This document shows, one piece after another, positions 35,100 through 47,334 of a stretch of 64,000 nt of DNA. The notes beneath the pieces are model-generated. The model saw nothing but the letters and a program-made list of their open reading frames with translations. It was not told the origin of the DNA and ran no database searches. The stretch is from Eonycteris spelaea (lineage: Eukaryota > Chordata > Mammalia > Chiroptera > Pteropodidae), in contig PUFA01000284.1 of the NCBI GenBank assembly GCA_003508835.1, positions 1,072,501-1,136,500 of the forward strand. The letters run 5' to 3'. Numbering within the stretch: the stretch's first letter is position 1; each line of letters starts with the position of its first letter. Both the position numbers and the translations under genes were made by a program.

Positions 35100-35795
35100 T
35101 AAATGCATTCAGATTCTCAACTGATTCCATTTCATTGGGTTTGGAGGAGATAGAAACACTGCCCACAGGCAAAAGACAAATAAATTCAGAGAGGATTTGA
35201 AACTGCCTGTAGGGATGATTTAGTAACAGTTGGAATACCTAGTCATATTTTCCAAAGAAAGGATTAAAATTTCAAAGATTCCTATTTTAGTGAGGACTGA
35301 AATGGACAGAACCAAGCAGAGCCTTGTGACTCCCCAGGAGTGCTGGGGGATTCTGAGGTTCTTATGAAGGACATATTTGAGAAGTTTAGCTTTATCTTTC
35401 TATATTTTTATTGATGAAGCTTTTTAATCATTGAGCCTTCGCCCACAACTTCCTCTAACCAGCTGTCAAACACGTACCATATTAATGGAACTTCTACTCT
35501 TTCTGAGATTGGCCCAGAAGACCTGGATTAGGGATTTTATCAATTTCTCATCAGGTTCACATTGTGTTGTACAGTACCTGGAAACATCTATTCTTTTAAG
35601 TTGCCAGGTGATATTCCTTGCAAACAAAATGTTCTTTGTGACTGTGCTAGAAATGGCTCAAGATGAGAGGTTCTTATAAACAGTCTAATCAATATTCCTG
35701 CTTTCCTGGAGGTTCAGGTTGTAGTCTGAGCACCTTTCTGCCATGAAAGGCTTGTGGTCACCTTATTTGCCTTCAGCCCTCACCAATGGTCCCTT
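35100..35795. other. unique sequence
   Basis: No repeat or gene recognised. Confidence 0.45.
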
Positions 35796-35799
35796 AAGA

Positions 35800-35970
35800 A
35801 GATGGATTAAGAACTACTCAACTTGGTTTAAATTCCTGGTTCACTCCTGATCAGGCAAGCTACTTAATTTCATCTGTAATATGGGAATTATAGTAATAGT
35901 GTTGACTTCATAGTGTTATACAATTAATAAATGCTTTAAAAAGTCCTAGAAGAATATCTGGCACATAATA
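35800..35970 (+). mobile_element. MIR SINE
   Basis: 'gcaagctacttaatttcatc', 'gtaatatgggaattatagta' and 'gaagaatatctggcacataa' follow MIR order. Confidence 0.7.
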
Positions 35971-35974
35971 CCAT

Positions 35975-37175
35975 ATTGTGTACTCCCAAAGAGTTCTATA
36001 TGATACAGTGAAATGTGCAAAGCAATAGCTGTGCAGAAATAAGCAATGATATTATTATTAAGCTGAAAATCAATTTACCTACCTTTTAAACCATACTCTG
36101 GTCTTATTCTTACTTTCTTCTCTTTCTATTTCCTTTTTTTATTTTTCCTTTTTGCCCTCAATCTCCTTTAGAATACTTTCCCATCTGTTTACCCAAGGGT
36201 CTATATCCGGTATATTCCTATTCTATGATCTCCTTGCTCACATGTTACTCATTGAGTGTATTGTGACCTCATTCCGTAACTGTACTTCCATAGTGGTAAT
36301 AGTCTTCTTATTGGCAATAATAAAGCAATGGTATTGTTCTTATTGATTTTCCAGAATGGCATGTTAATAAGCTTACTATATGTGTATGTGTGTTGAGTTA
36401 TTAGAATCAAGGCATAACTACAAGCAGTAAGGTAATATGGGATTTGTCATTGTGTTTTTCCATTTCCTTTTAGATTTATATATATATTTAAATGATGACA
36501 TAGCCAGTCCAACTGGCTGTTATATAAAAATTCTGAACAGCCAACTCAAAATTTTCCTTCTACTACTCCCTACTACCCCCACCCCTAACCGCCGCTGCCA
36601 CCAGATTTAGTCAGAGACATATCTTCAGCCTTATCATGGCACTGGCCACGTGTCTGACTCCTTGATCAACAAAAAATGATATCTCAAATCCCATACTCTC
36701 TATCAGAGAAGTACTCCTGAGGCTGTAATGAGGAACCTCATTTGCTATTTTGAGGTTTGCTGATTTTAGAGATTGAGAGAATGAGTTCTGAGCCATAAAT
36801 CTGACTATAGATCAGAACATGTGACTTTGTCCAATTTTAACAGTGACTCTGGTTCTTTAATCTGCAGGTCATCATAACCTACCTCCATACTGAAAATCCC
36901 AAGTAGGTAGTTGATCTTTTCCTGATCTCAAGGATATCAGAGAATCATTATCTTAGTGCTCATGTACTAACTCTTTTAGCTCATACTGGGATATTTGCTT
37001 CCATGTCCAAGAGATTACCAGTTGCGTAAGAGATCTACATTCCCCCTAATATATATCATGATTTTATCAAGAAGGGTGCATTGCTAGAAAGGAAGAAAAA
37101 CTGGATGTTTTTAAAGAGACAAATGTATACTGCTTGAATGATTGTAATCATTATTGGACTATTTAAGTTATTTTT
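35975..37175. other. unique sequence
   Basis: No repeat or gene recognised. A small C-rich patch with two CpGs lies at 36575-36603. Confidence 0.4.
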
Positions 37176-37179
37176 AATT

Positions 37180-38333
37180 TCTTAAGTCACTTTTGTTAAA
37201 ATATATTTTCTAGGAATTTGTTCTTTGAGTTTAAATTTTCAAAATTATTGGCATAAAGTATTTATACCATTTTTGTATTAACTTTTTAATGTTTGTAGTT
37301 TCTTACTGTATCCCAGTTTTAAATCTCAATATTGATTAGTTGTGACTTTCTGTTTTTTTTTTTTTTTTTTTTTCCCAATGAGTCTTGCCAAAGGTCTGGG
37401 AATTTTTATTAGACTTTTGAAAACCAGTTTTTGGTTGTATTATAACCTCTATTGAATAATTTTTATTCTTATTTCCTTAATTTCTGTTTTATCTTTATTA
37501 TTTTTCTACCCTTTTCTTCCTGATCTTTTCCTATATCTTGAGGATGTTATAAGCCCATTAATTTTCAGACTTTCTTCTCTAATATGTGCCTTAAATGCTA
37601 TAATTTTCTGTTTAATATTGCCAGAGCTGTATGTCACTAGTTTGGATATGTGGTAATCTCATTGCAAAATATATTCTTGTACATTATGATACTTCTTTTA
37701 GTCTATGGGTTTTTTTTTTTTTAGAAGTGTGCTTATTAATTTCCAAACATACAGGGGTTTCTTACTTATTATTCATTATTTATTTTGTCATTTAATTGTA
37801 TTGTGGTTGAATATCATGCTCCTTATGATTTCAATATTTGGAAATTTTTGTCTTTCTTAGTAGCTCAGAATAAGTTCAGTATTTGTAAATGTCTTATATA
37901 TACTAGAACATAGTTTCTTCAATTTTGGCTAAAGCATTTTATGTATGCCCATATTAACCTTTATTCATTTGCATGTTCTTATCATCTAGATCTTTACCTA
38001 CTTTTTTTTGGCTTGGTCTATCAATAAGTATTTAAAAATCTTACACTATGGTTTTGAATTTTCCTACTTCAACTTGAAGTCTTAATAATTTTTAATTTAT
38101 GCACTTTGTGGTTATAATATTATATGTAACCAAGTTAAAATTGTTATACATTCTTAATGAATTGAACATTTTTTATGAGTTGTGACTAATCTTTCTCACT
38201 CTAATAAAACAAAGTATATTTTGCTTGATAGTAATATAGCTACAACAGTTTTTTGGAGGGTCTTAGTGACATGGTTTAACTTTGAAACTTTCTGCATACA
38301 TATGTATTAGATGTAGGGATATGTATCTATATT

Positions 38334-38373
<40 letters not shown>

Positions 38374-39760
38374 CACACATCATACATATCCATGTAAATT
38401 GAGCCCTATGCTTTTTGTCTCTGATTAGACTATTTAGTCTACATTATTTAATGTTATTGCTAATGAATTTTAATATATTTTGGTTTATAGCTACAATTTA
38501 TCTGTGTTCTCTCTCCTGGCTGTTCTGTATTTTTTTTCCTTCTTTACGTTCCTTTGTATTCCATTTTTTCCTCCTACTGGTTTCTAGGTTATACTTCTTT
38601 CAGTGCTTATTCTGGAAATTACTACAAGCATTTTTAACTTGTCAAAGTCAAGAGTTAATCATTGCCTTTACCTTCTATCCTGACAATACAAGGTCCTTAG
38701 AACATTTATTGAGCTTTGTTTATGCCTTTCCTTAGTTAGATTATTATTGTTTTGTATTTTACCTGTTTGCACTTTAAAACTCCAAGACCTTATTATTATT
38801 TTATTTAGTAAGTATTAATGTAGAATAACCCCTACATGTTCCTTTATCTTTGCTAATTGTTTATTAGCAACTCCTTCTTTCTATTTAAGATCACTCTTCT
38901 TCTTCCAGAAATATGTTCATTAGGTTTTCTATACTGTGGCTTGCAGGTGCTAAACTTTCTGTCATTTTTTTTTTTTTTTCCGGGAAGGAGATATTTGGAA
39001 ATATCTTTAAGTCCTCTTTTTTAAAGTATACTTTTGGTAGGCATAGGATTCATGGATGTCAGTTATTTCTTTAAGCACATTAAGAATGCTGTTTCACTGA
39101 CTTCTATAACCCTTTGCTATTTTAAGGCACTTGTCAGTCCATCACCCCTTTTAAGTCAGTTTATTGATTTTTTTTGGTTGTTGTCAATTGATATTAATAC
39201 TTTTTAGATTTTTTATGTTACAGTTTTGTGATATGTCTAGCTAAGCGTGAATTTATTTTATTTATTCTGCTTCAGATACCCCATGCTTCCTGAATCTATG
39301 GATTAGTTTATATCGTTATAGCTGGAAAATTCCTTGGCATTGTTTCTTCAAATATTGCTTCAGCCACATTTTCTTTTTCATATCCTTCTGAGATTTCAAT
39401 TAAATGTATATCAGATATTTTCATTCCATACTTTTTCATTCCATAGATATCTCTTAACTTCTCTTTTATTTTATTTTATTTTTACCACATTCTGGAAGAG
39501 TACTTTTTACCTATCCTCCGGTACCCTAATTTTCTTTACAGTTATGTCTAATCTGTGGTTAAACTCATTTTTGAGTTTTAAATTTTAGTTATTTTATTTT
39601 TCATTTCTTGATTTCATTCTTTTCCACATATTCTATATATTTTTTAAGTAGCTAGTGGTTCCCAGAAGATATTTTAAGCTTATCTTTTATTTCTTTAAAC
39701 ATAATAAACACAGTTATTTATAATCTGTCTCCCACCTTGGGCAAATACTGCTTTTGACCA
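37180..39760 (-). mobile_element. long ancient LINE (L1/HAL1-like), antisense
   Basis: About 2.6 kb of T-rich sequence with the style of reversed L1/HAL1 coding DNA: 'tattgtggttgaatatcatg', 'ggcataggattcatggatgt', 'ttgtttcttcaaatattgct' and 'tccttctgagatttcaatta'. Interruptions include a T-run at 37350-37373, a (GT)17 microsatellite, and a T-run near 38967. It is heavily decayed; boundaries and subfamily are uncertain. Confidence 0.6.
38337..38370. repeat. (GT)17 microsatellite
   Basis: Perfect GT run followed by 'atacacacat', so the strand can partly fold back. Confidence 0.97.
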
Positions 39761-40039
39761 TTCTGTGAACCCAGACATACCTGAAAACCAGAGTTTGCTA
39801 AATTTAAAAAATGTCTCAAGGCTAAAGTGACTTTACTTAACTCTCTGAGATAGAGGTTTTACTTATATTTTGGCCTACTAAGTCTTTATAATTTGTCCAT
39901 CCTTTGAGGTGTTAAGATCACTAAAAAACTGTAGTCTAGAAACTGCTGTCCTCTGATTGATATTTTATAGATATGCATATCTATCTATGTATAGCTTGTC
40001 TTATTCTAAAATGTATATAAAAGTTTTACCTAGTTTTGT

Positions 40040-40600
40040 TTTTATGCAGAAAAAGCACTTGACAAAATTTGACATACTTTCACCATAAAAACTCTCAACA
40101 AATAAGGTATAGAGGGAGTGTACCTCAGCATAATAAAGACTATATATGACAAGACCACAGCTAACACCTTACTCAATGGTCAAAGTTGAAACTTTTCCTC
40201 TATGATCAGGGAAAAGACAAGGATGTCCACTTTCATCACTTTTGTTTAACATAGTCCTGGAAGCCCTAGCCAGAGCAGTTAGGGGAGAAAAAGAAATAAA
40301 GTGCATCTAAATTGGAAAAGAAGTAAAACTGTCTCTATTGCAGATGGCATTATCCTCCACATAGAAAACACTGTTAAAACTAAGAACTAAATTCAGCTAA
40401 CTTCAGTGAAGTTGCAGGATACAAAATCAATATACAAAATTCAGTTTTATTTCTATATGCTGACTACACACTATTAGGCAAAAAGTTTTTCCTAATTCCT
40501 AAGAAAACAATACCATTAATTATAGCATCAAGAAAAATAAAATATTTAGGATTTATTTTATCAAGAGGCTTAACAAATTTAAAATAAAAATTTCTCTATT
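40040..40600 (+). mobile_element. L1 ORF2 reverse-transcriptase fragment, dead
   Basis: 'gcagaaaaagcacttgacaa', 'acatagtcctggaagcccta', 'gttgcaggatacaaaatcaa' and 'aaaatatttaggatttattt' mark the reverse-transcriptase region of L1 ORF2 in sense. The catalytic FADD region (about 40325-40360) has lost one base and the second aspartate codon has become glycine. Stops occur throughout. Both ends are truncated. Confidence 0.9.
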
Positions 40601-41059
40601 ATTCAGCAGTTTTTTTTCTGTTGTTTTTCTACTATAACCAGTTTTGGTAGCAGCATAAAGAAAAAGTGTGAAAGATAAGGCTTGTAACGGGTCTTCTGTT
40701 AACTCACAATCATGGTTGGAAATTTGATATCAAAGCAAATGAAATAAAACTAATGGAAAAGTATTGGAGAACCTGGTTAAGTAATCTCTTTAGTGTCAGC
40801 TGTGGGATAACAGATTAAAGAAACTCAGGGGTCCTTGGATAGAGGGTGTGTGAAGACATCTTCCTAAACTCATTTCCTTATCTCTTGTTAAAGCAATGTT
40901 CACCCAGCTGGTGTTCATAGAGTCTGTTAAAAAAATCTATCATAATTTTTTGTGCGTGGATTTTAATGCTGCTAGATAACATTTAGAAATTGCACATCTA
41001 AATAATAATGGAAAGGATTTGGAGATAATTATATTGGGGGTGTGAGAGTCCTTTTACAT

Positions 41060-41215
41060 AACTCTAGTGGTAAGATCATAGGCTCTCCAATCAGAATGCC
41101 TGGATTCACCATAGAAAAGTTACCTATCCACTCTGTGACTCAGTTTCCTTATTTGTAAAACAGAGATAATAAGAGTACTTATCTCAGAGTTGTGAATGTT
41201 AGAGGGGTTGATACA
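41060..41215 (+). mobile_element. MIR SINE
   Basis: 'gtggtaagatcataggctct', 'tgactcagtttccttatttg' and 'cttatctcagagttgtgaat' show a long, well-preserved MIR. Confidence 0.9.
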
Positions 41216-41270
41216 TGGAATCTGATTAGAAGTAAACCCTATGCTTAGTGATTGCTGTATGGAGCAGATT

Positions 41271-41271
41271 G

Positions 41272-41306
<35 letters not shown>

Positions 41307-41406
41307 CTTTTCTTTTCTTTTTCTTTCTTTTCTTTCTTTTCTTTTCTTTTCTTTTTCTTTTTTTCTTTTTCTTTTCTTTTCTTTTTCTTTTCTTTCTTTC
41401 TTTCTC

Positions 41407-41462
<56 letters not shown>

Positions 41463-41476
41463 TCGCTTTCTCTCTT
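41271..41476. repeat. expanded polypyrimidine tract (TTTC/TTTTC)n
   Basis: About 205 bases, almost entirely T and C on the plus strand, with a pure (TTTC)n core at about 41410-41464. It abuts an antisense L1 3' end, so it is probably that element's A-tail, expanded into (GAAA)n on the minus strand. The long Phe/Leu/Ser frames here are artefacts. Confidence 0.97.
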
Positions 41477-41740
41477 TTAATGGTATTTTATTTTTATTTA
41501 TGTTTACTGGGATAACATTGGTTATTACAATTATATAATTTTCAGGTGTACATTATAATTTGACACCTGCATATTCTATTGAGTGTTTACCGCCCAAAGT
41601 CCAGTATCCTTCAGCCACCATGTATTTGATCCTCTTTACCCACTTCACTCTCCCCAACCCCCTATATTTGACTCTTTTTACTCTGTCTACCTACCCACTC
41701 CTACCCCACCCTCTACACTTTGTGTGTGGAGCTTTTCAAT
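41477..41740 (-). mobile_element. L1 3'-UTR, antisense, with expanded tail
   Basis: 'gtttactgggataacattgg', 'ataattttcaggtgtacatt', 'cgcccaaagtccagtatcct' and 'catgtatttgatcctcttta' are the reverse complement of a lineage-specific L1 3'-UTR of the bat/horse kind. It is one of the less decayed LINE fragments here. Confidence 0.85.
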
Positions 41741-42089
41741 GCATAAGGAGGAGCTGAGTGAAAGTACAAATACTCCTGGGCTAGGTAGCACATTATGTTC
41801 TCATGAGTAGACCAGCTTTAGGGAATGAGGTGCAGCAAGGTTGGAGGGCTTTGAAAGCCTAAGAGATGGGAATGAAAAAGGACTTTAGAACAAAAGTTCA
41901 GAGTTGCCATTCTTAGCTTAATTCACACTTACCTCAGGGCTATTGCTTTTTTTTTTTCACTCCCGCAACCCTCACATAGGCCTATTTCTGTTTTCTAGAA
42001 GCCAATAAATATACAGACTGATTTTTCTGTTAACCAAGGAACATATTAAGTAAGGCTGAACATGAATTGTTACTGTGCCACAAGGGGGA

Positions 42090-42520
42090 AAATAACTGAT
42101 TCAATTTGATTCTCGAGTGGATTCCTACACTGGAAATAATGACATTATCATTTAATTATTTAGACATTAGCTTCATTGGCATGTATAGTTTGGGATCATT
42201 TAGAAAAAACCTAGAAAGACTAATATTCTGTTTTTATTGTAGAATCCCACTGTTAAATATCACACAGGCTAATGTTTAATCGCATTCTTAGATTTGCACA
42301 ATTCTTGATAATGATTAACCTGAAATAACTACTTTCATATGTGAGTTGGGGACACATTTGCTTTTGTTGTTTCAATTTCCTTTCTCAGGAAGTTAAATGG
42401 TTAAAATTTGCAGATCTAAATTGTCTGTGAATTGCCATAACAGGATAAAGCCCATGAAATATGGAGATTGGGAGGTTTGTATATTTGCCAATAAAAACCC
42501 AAACATTTATTAAACATTTA
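42090..42520. other. candidate conserved non-coding element
   Basis: Repeat-free, with dense homeodomain-like and other motif text: 'catttaattatttagacatt', 'gctaatgtttaatcgcattc', 'gataatgattaacctgaaat' and 'ccaataaaaaccc'. There are few CpGs and no open frame. The texture resembles developmental enhancers in gene deserts. Conservation is not demonstrated. Confidence 0.4.
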
Positions 42521-42864
42521 AAGACTATATTTAAATAATTTTTTTTTTCAGTATCATGTGACTAGAATATTAGGAAGTTTCAAAGCTTAGACTCTACTAT
42601 GGAGAATTTCTTTTTTCTGGTGACTAAAGTCAAGAGAATCTAATTATCAAGCCTCTCATTAAAGGTAACTTAGGTAACCAAGTTAGGTCTACAACACAAG
42701 TGATATTATATATAGCTTCTCTTCCCCCCTATTTCTTCTCCTTTATTACCTCTACCATATCTCAAATACACAGTCTATTTCAACTCACTGTGAAAAAAAT
42801 TAATAATAGCATTTTTGAGAATTTAAAAACATTCATGAATCAGCAAATATATATATTTATTGTG

Positions 42865-43285
42865 GTAGTTTGTATTACTTTTCTAGCCTTTGATCCCTTC
42901 CCTGTTAAGATTAAACATCTCCTACTCATTGCCATAAAATGTCTTCTTGTAGGTAGAGTTTACTTCCCTATCTCAATGTAGTTGGCCAAATAATTTGTTG
43001 AGCCAATGGAATGTGAGAAGAATTAACAGAGTGCTTGACTCAAGCAGAAGTTTTAAGAGGCATTTCATGTTTCTGCTCTTTCTTATGCTTATCTTTGCCA
43101 CAGAAAGGCATATCCCAAATAAGGGCTACTCCTTAAACCAGAATGAGAAAACATATGAAGTAGAGCCACTGTAGATAAACTTAACCATTGACACATAACA
43201 AAAACCAGACAGATGTATTTTTTCTGAAACAGGTTTGGAGGTTTGGAGTTATTCCTTACTGCAGCAAAGTTGACTAAATACATAT
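42865..43285 (+). mobile_element. ancient LTR (ERVL/MaLR type)
   Basis: 'gagccaatggaatgtgagaa', 'caagcagaagttttaagagg' and 'gtttggaggtttggagttat', then 'actgcagcaaagttgactaa'. This matches the 3' half of a known mammalian LTR type. Confidence 0.7.
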
Positions 43286-43289
43286 GTTA

Positions 43290-44395
43290 CAATGACCTCT
43301 GGTGTCTGTAATGAACTAGAAAACTGCTGAAGCTACACGTTATGTTATATGCATGACAACACTTCTGGTGAGTCATATAATTTTATCATTTAATTACTGG
43401 TCTTTGAAAGCAGACAGCTGAAATTGAAGCCATATTCTTGTTGATAGCTAGATAAAAATGAGCGTTCATCATCCTTGGATACTTGAAGTCTACAGATGTT
43501 TCCAACTCACTCTCTAAACCAAAGTTATATAGACTGTACACAGAATGCAAACATTTTATTTGTATATGATATAGTTTTATTCCAATTTTATATTTGGGGA
43601 GAATGTCCATGGTTTTCTTGTGCATTATTATTTTAATTTACATTTTGAAAAATTTAAAACACTTACATCTAAGCAAAGACTTAGATTAAAAGATAGAAAA
43701 GAGTATATTGCCCTGCCTGTAAAATAAGGAAAATAATGAAAGATATCTTCCTCTCCTTTGCACATATGAGAGTTTCGTTGTCAATAGGATTAAGTATTTC
43801 TACTGAGTCATGTGTGTTTGGATGCTTAGGGGATATATTCTTACCTTGATGTGTTGCAGTAGCTCCTACTTTTACTAGAGAGAGATATTTTCATGAGTCA
43901 AAGGGATGTGAGATTACTTTTGGGATTTAATTTTCTTTCACTTTTGATTAGGTAATATTTTTAGCTTATTATCTCAGAGGAGGCACATGTGATGTCTTTA
44001 TAACACCATTGCCCATAGCAATATAGTAGCCAATTATTGATTCTTGAATAAAACTTCATCAGATTCTGCCCCAAAACACATTCCTAGAGGGCAATATAAA
44101 TGTTCTCTATACTTTAAGTTCTATTCTAAGTCAATGCTACCACCATCTTGAAGCCTTCCTGATCATATCTCCTGACACCAGTTTCTTCACTATATTATTT
44201 GTCCATATTGTGCACTGGTATCCATTAAATAGGGGTGCTTCGAGGGTGAGGAAAGGCATCCCACAGCACCTTCATGTTCATTGAATACATGAGTCTGTCA
44301 GAGAAGAAGCACATGCACTGATGAAGAAACTAGATCATATGAAGTTTAGTATGTGGGTACCAGTTAGCTGTTATTATACTCTCATGAACTCTTAT
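43290..44395. other. unique sequence
   Basis: Nothing recognised. Confidence 0.45.
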
Positions 44396-44399
44396 CTCC

Positions 44400-44510
44400 T
44401 TCGCAGTTAAGTAAACCTTCTCTGTCACTCATTATGTCACTCCATCGTTGTTCCCCACAGCACTTGGCACACAGTTATGGCTCAGCAACTAATTGCTGAA
44501 TGTAACTGAG
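44400..44510 (+). mobile_element. L2 LINE 3' end
   Basis: 'gttccccacagcacttggca' and 'cacagttatggctcagcaac', followed by a 'taattgctgaatg' tail. Confidence 0.75.
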
Positions 44511-44765
44511 TTGAATTCAATGGGTAAGAAATAACAGACTTGTTTGAGTCAGTTTTATTCATTTGAAATGAAGCACAGATCCTCCAAGTCACTAATCTAG
44601 TCCTCATCACTTCACAGTTTGGGACAACTTGCATTACAAAAATCCTCAGATGAGCTGCTTCTGGAGAGGGAGATGTAACTTTTTATTGTGATAGCCACAG
44701 CTGAATCCGAAGAGTGGCTTCAAAATGGCAGGAATTCTGGGAGGGGGAAGAGTATACTCTATGGC

Positions 44766-44972
44766 AGGTTCTTCATCCTTAGAGCATTGACATTTTGACT
44801 GGATAACTTGTTGTGAAATACTCTGAGTACTGTCAGATATTTAGCAGCACTTTGACATACACCCTTTGGTTGCTAATAACACTGCCTCAGTTGGGAAAAC
44901 AAAAAATGTCTCCAGATATTGTCAAATATCCCTTGGAATGAGGGGCCAAAATCACCCTGGTTGGAACTGGTG
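44766..44972 (-). mobile_element. MER5A-type hAT transposon
   Basis: 'agagcattgacattttgact', 'aaaaaatgtctccagatatt', 'gtcaaatatcccttggaatg' and 'gccaaaatcaccctggttgg' follow MER5A. Same orientation as the copy at 21621-21837. Confidence 0.9.
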
Positions 44973-45364
44973 CTCCAGGGAGAGATAAAAAATAAACTTC
45001 ATCCCTTTTATAGTTTTCATTATAGTCAGATTTGAGCAGAAGTCATGGTACCTGAACCAAAGTCGTTACCACTTTTTTCTCAGGTACAGGTATGACTTTG
45101 TTTCTTAGAAATCATTTAGTTGGTTTTGAAAGCTAGAGAATGCACGAGATGGTGAGAAACCTCCTGTTAGTATTCCAGGGCGTAAGGCCCAGTAAGACTA
45201 TTTATTGAAACATAAAAAGGGAATAGAAGGGAGAACTGTCCAACTGAAATGTATCCAGGGTATACTAACTCCACATTTTCTCCTTCGTGTTATGCTTTAC
45301 AGTAACCATGGATGGTACCACTATTTCTGACTTAGTGGCATTCTGCTTTAATACTCAAAATTGT

Positions 45365-45525
45365 GCAGTGGGGAGCATATAAAGTTATGAGTCTGGAGAC
45401 TGAATATTTTACACTTTTTCAGGCACTAGTCACTAGTGTGTAACTTAGGCAAAGTACTTTACCTCCCTGGATCTAGGTTTCTATATATGAAAATGAGATT
45501 AATTTCAATGTCTACAAGCTTTAAA
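45365..45525 (+). mobile_element. MIR SINE
   Basis: 'gtaacttaggcaaagtactt', 'tacctccctggatctaggtt' and 'atgaaaatgagattaatttc' follow MIR order. Confidence 0.8.
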
Positions 45526-46105
45526 ATTGTATGGTTTTCCTACTCTTACAATCACAGCTAAATCACTACTATTACTGCCAGCTAGTATGAGTGTATACTT
45601 ATACTGCCATGCACATTACCAGAAGTAATATGGTAATACTGGTGGTATCATTCTTGTAAAGTTTAAAAAAAAAAGTCCTAATGAAGCAGATTAAAGCTAC
45701 TTACAATATATGCATCCTTGGGCTCAGGAGGGCTAGGGAGGAAATGATCTACTTGGATATGAGAAATGAAGTAGCCAGGGCATTGAAATCCATAACTCAC
45801 CATGGTTAATGAATCTTTCTCTCCTAGCCCAATACCCCAGGCAAAAGATAGGCATTGGTAGCTATTAAATAAGAGCCAGGAGAAAAGGAATTACAGTCAA
45901 AACCCTCTTAAAACATTTTCAAAGGAGCAGCCATGAAAACTTCTAAACCAGGAAATCATCCTTATAGAGAAGTGGAAAAAATCATAGGTATGGTGCTGTG
46001 CAAATGTGGCCATTTAAAAATACTATTGGATGAGGGGGATGATAAGAATAAATGCATGCTGGAGGGAAAGTAGGAAGTAGGCAGCAGGAACCTTTTAAGG
46101 GGTGG
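45526..46105. other. unique sequence
   Basis: Nothing recognised. There is an A-run at 45665-45674. Confidence 0.45.
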
Positions 46106-46110
46106 TTAAA

Positions 46111-46131
46111 TTTTTTTTTTTTTTTTTTTTT
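46111..46131. repeat. poly(T) tract, 21 nt
   Basis: Could be the A-tail of a minus-strand retroposon to its right (see the frame at 46230-46418). No AATAAA precedes it and no convincing target duplication was found. Confidence 0.9.
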
Positions 46132-46229
46132 ACGAATTGTGAGTTTGTACTTGTAGGAATGTCATATGACCTAAAGATGGAGATTCTTAATCGACCATTT
46201 TCCCTTACTCCAAATTTGGGCTTTGGTGA

Positions 46230-46418
46230 TTATTGTAGCCACAAAGATGTAAGAAGCATATTTTCTGTTTCTGAGGAGGAACCATCACTTTCAGTCTGAT
46301 GCATTGTTTGAAATGGAAAATCCTGGACTTCCTTTTCCTCATCCATGATGATTTCTCCAATGGGTGCCAGCCCATTCACTTTTTCTTTACAACAGCAACA
46401 ATGAAGACATACAGACAT
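46230..46418 (-). other. 62-codon open frame of plausible coding character, unassigned
   Basis: The minus-strand frame has a Cys-rich start (four consecutive Cys) followed by a mixed acidic/serine tail including 'GEIIMDEEKEVQ' and 'ESDGSSSETEN'. It looks more protein-like than the other short frames here. On the minus strand an acceptor-like pyrimidine stretch ends in 'gttgtaaag' within it. Poly(A) of a possible retrocopy lies about 100 bases downstream. I do not recognise the protein, and upstream sequence is AT-rich without an extended frame. It may be a terminal exon, a fragment of a processed pseudogene, or chance. Confidence 0.2.
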
Positions 46419-46844
46419 GCAACAATTAAATTATTAATTTAATTAAAGTATTGATTTATTGGTTAAGGAAGGAGTAATAAATGGTGCCACAAGAGAAAAG
46501 TTAGCTTTTAAAGTGAATATTGCAGTTAATTTAACATCAGGAGAATTGGAAATTGATGGAATTCATTTGGGAACCCTTACTATCCTCTCAATGGAAGCAT
46601 AGATATTAGTGAATACTGGCATTCTCTGCCTCCTCTTGTCCTTCTGGTCGTCATGTATTCATTTGCTTCCTCCAATCCAAAGTCCCATCAGTCATTGCAT
46701 CTATCTTCACATCTAGGACCTCTAGACATCCGTCAGGGTAGGATAATCTAAGAACAATAAAGGAAAATTATCCACACCCCATCTACACTTAATATAAAAT
46801 GAAGGAGCAGGTATAGGTCAATTGGAATATAATATCTTCCACAG

Positions 46845-47330
46845 GCTGGCTCCCCAAGAAACAGACTCTGAGACAGAGATTATCAGGAGGGTTGGTCAGA
46901 GAGTGTTCCTAAGAGCCCTACCTGTGGAAGAGAAGGAGGGAGGAAAGCCATCTCAACATAGTCCTCAAGCAATCCTATGATGAAGCTGGGATGGTCCATC
47001 AGAATTGCCCCAAGGTTGGGCAAGAAGACAGGACTCTTCTATCCTAAGTTGACCAGTTCCTTGATTTGGATACCTCTGGAAAAGGATATGACCTTGGACC
47101 AAGTATTAGGCAATATTTTTTCAGTTAAGAAAATTATTAAAAAGTGCTGTTTGAAGTCTGTATTCAACCCTTCCAAAAACTGGGGTATTAAATCCTTTAG
47201 TCTTATAGCGGGATCAGAGAGGAGTATCATTATGACAATTACAAACTGCCATTTAGGCAAGAGAGAGACACAGCACTCATTGGCCGATAAGAGCATTGGG
47301 AATCATGGACATTTCTTTTCCTTATAGAAT
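46845..47330 (+). mobile_element. possible ancient LTR or other interspersed repeat
   Basis: 'ctccccaagaaacagactct', 'gagacagagattatcaggag' and 'gttggtcagagagtgttcct' resemble the start of a mammalian LTR I cannot name. A 116-codon frame (46977-47327) falls inside and resembles no known protein. Confidence 0.35.
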
Positions 47331-47334
47331 TTAT

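Noticed and set aside
34879..35172. 97-codon minus-strand frame with a leucine run suggesting a membrane protein
   Set aside because: The leucines are the (AAT)n microsatellite read on the minus strand.
41240..41538. Three long plus-strand frames rich in Phe, Ser and Leu
   Set aside because: They translate the TTTC/TTTTC microsatellite and its L1 flank.
46977..47327. 116-codon plus-strand frame
   Set aside because: It falls in a probable interspersed repeat, has no known domain, and an opposite-strand frame of 85 codons overlaps it.
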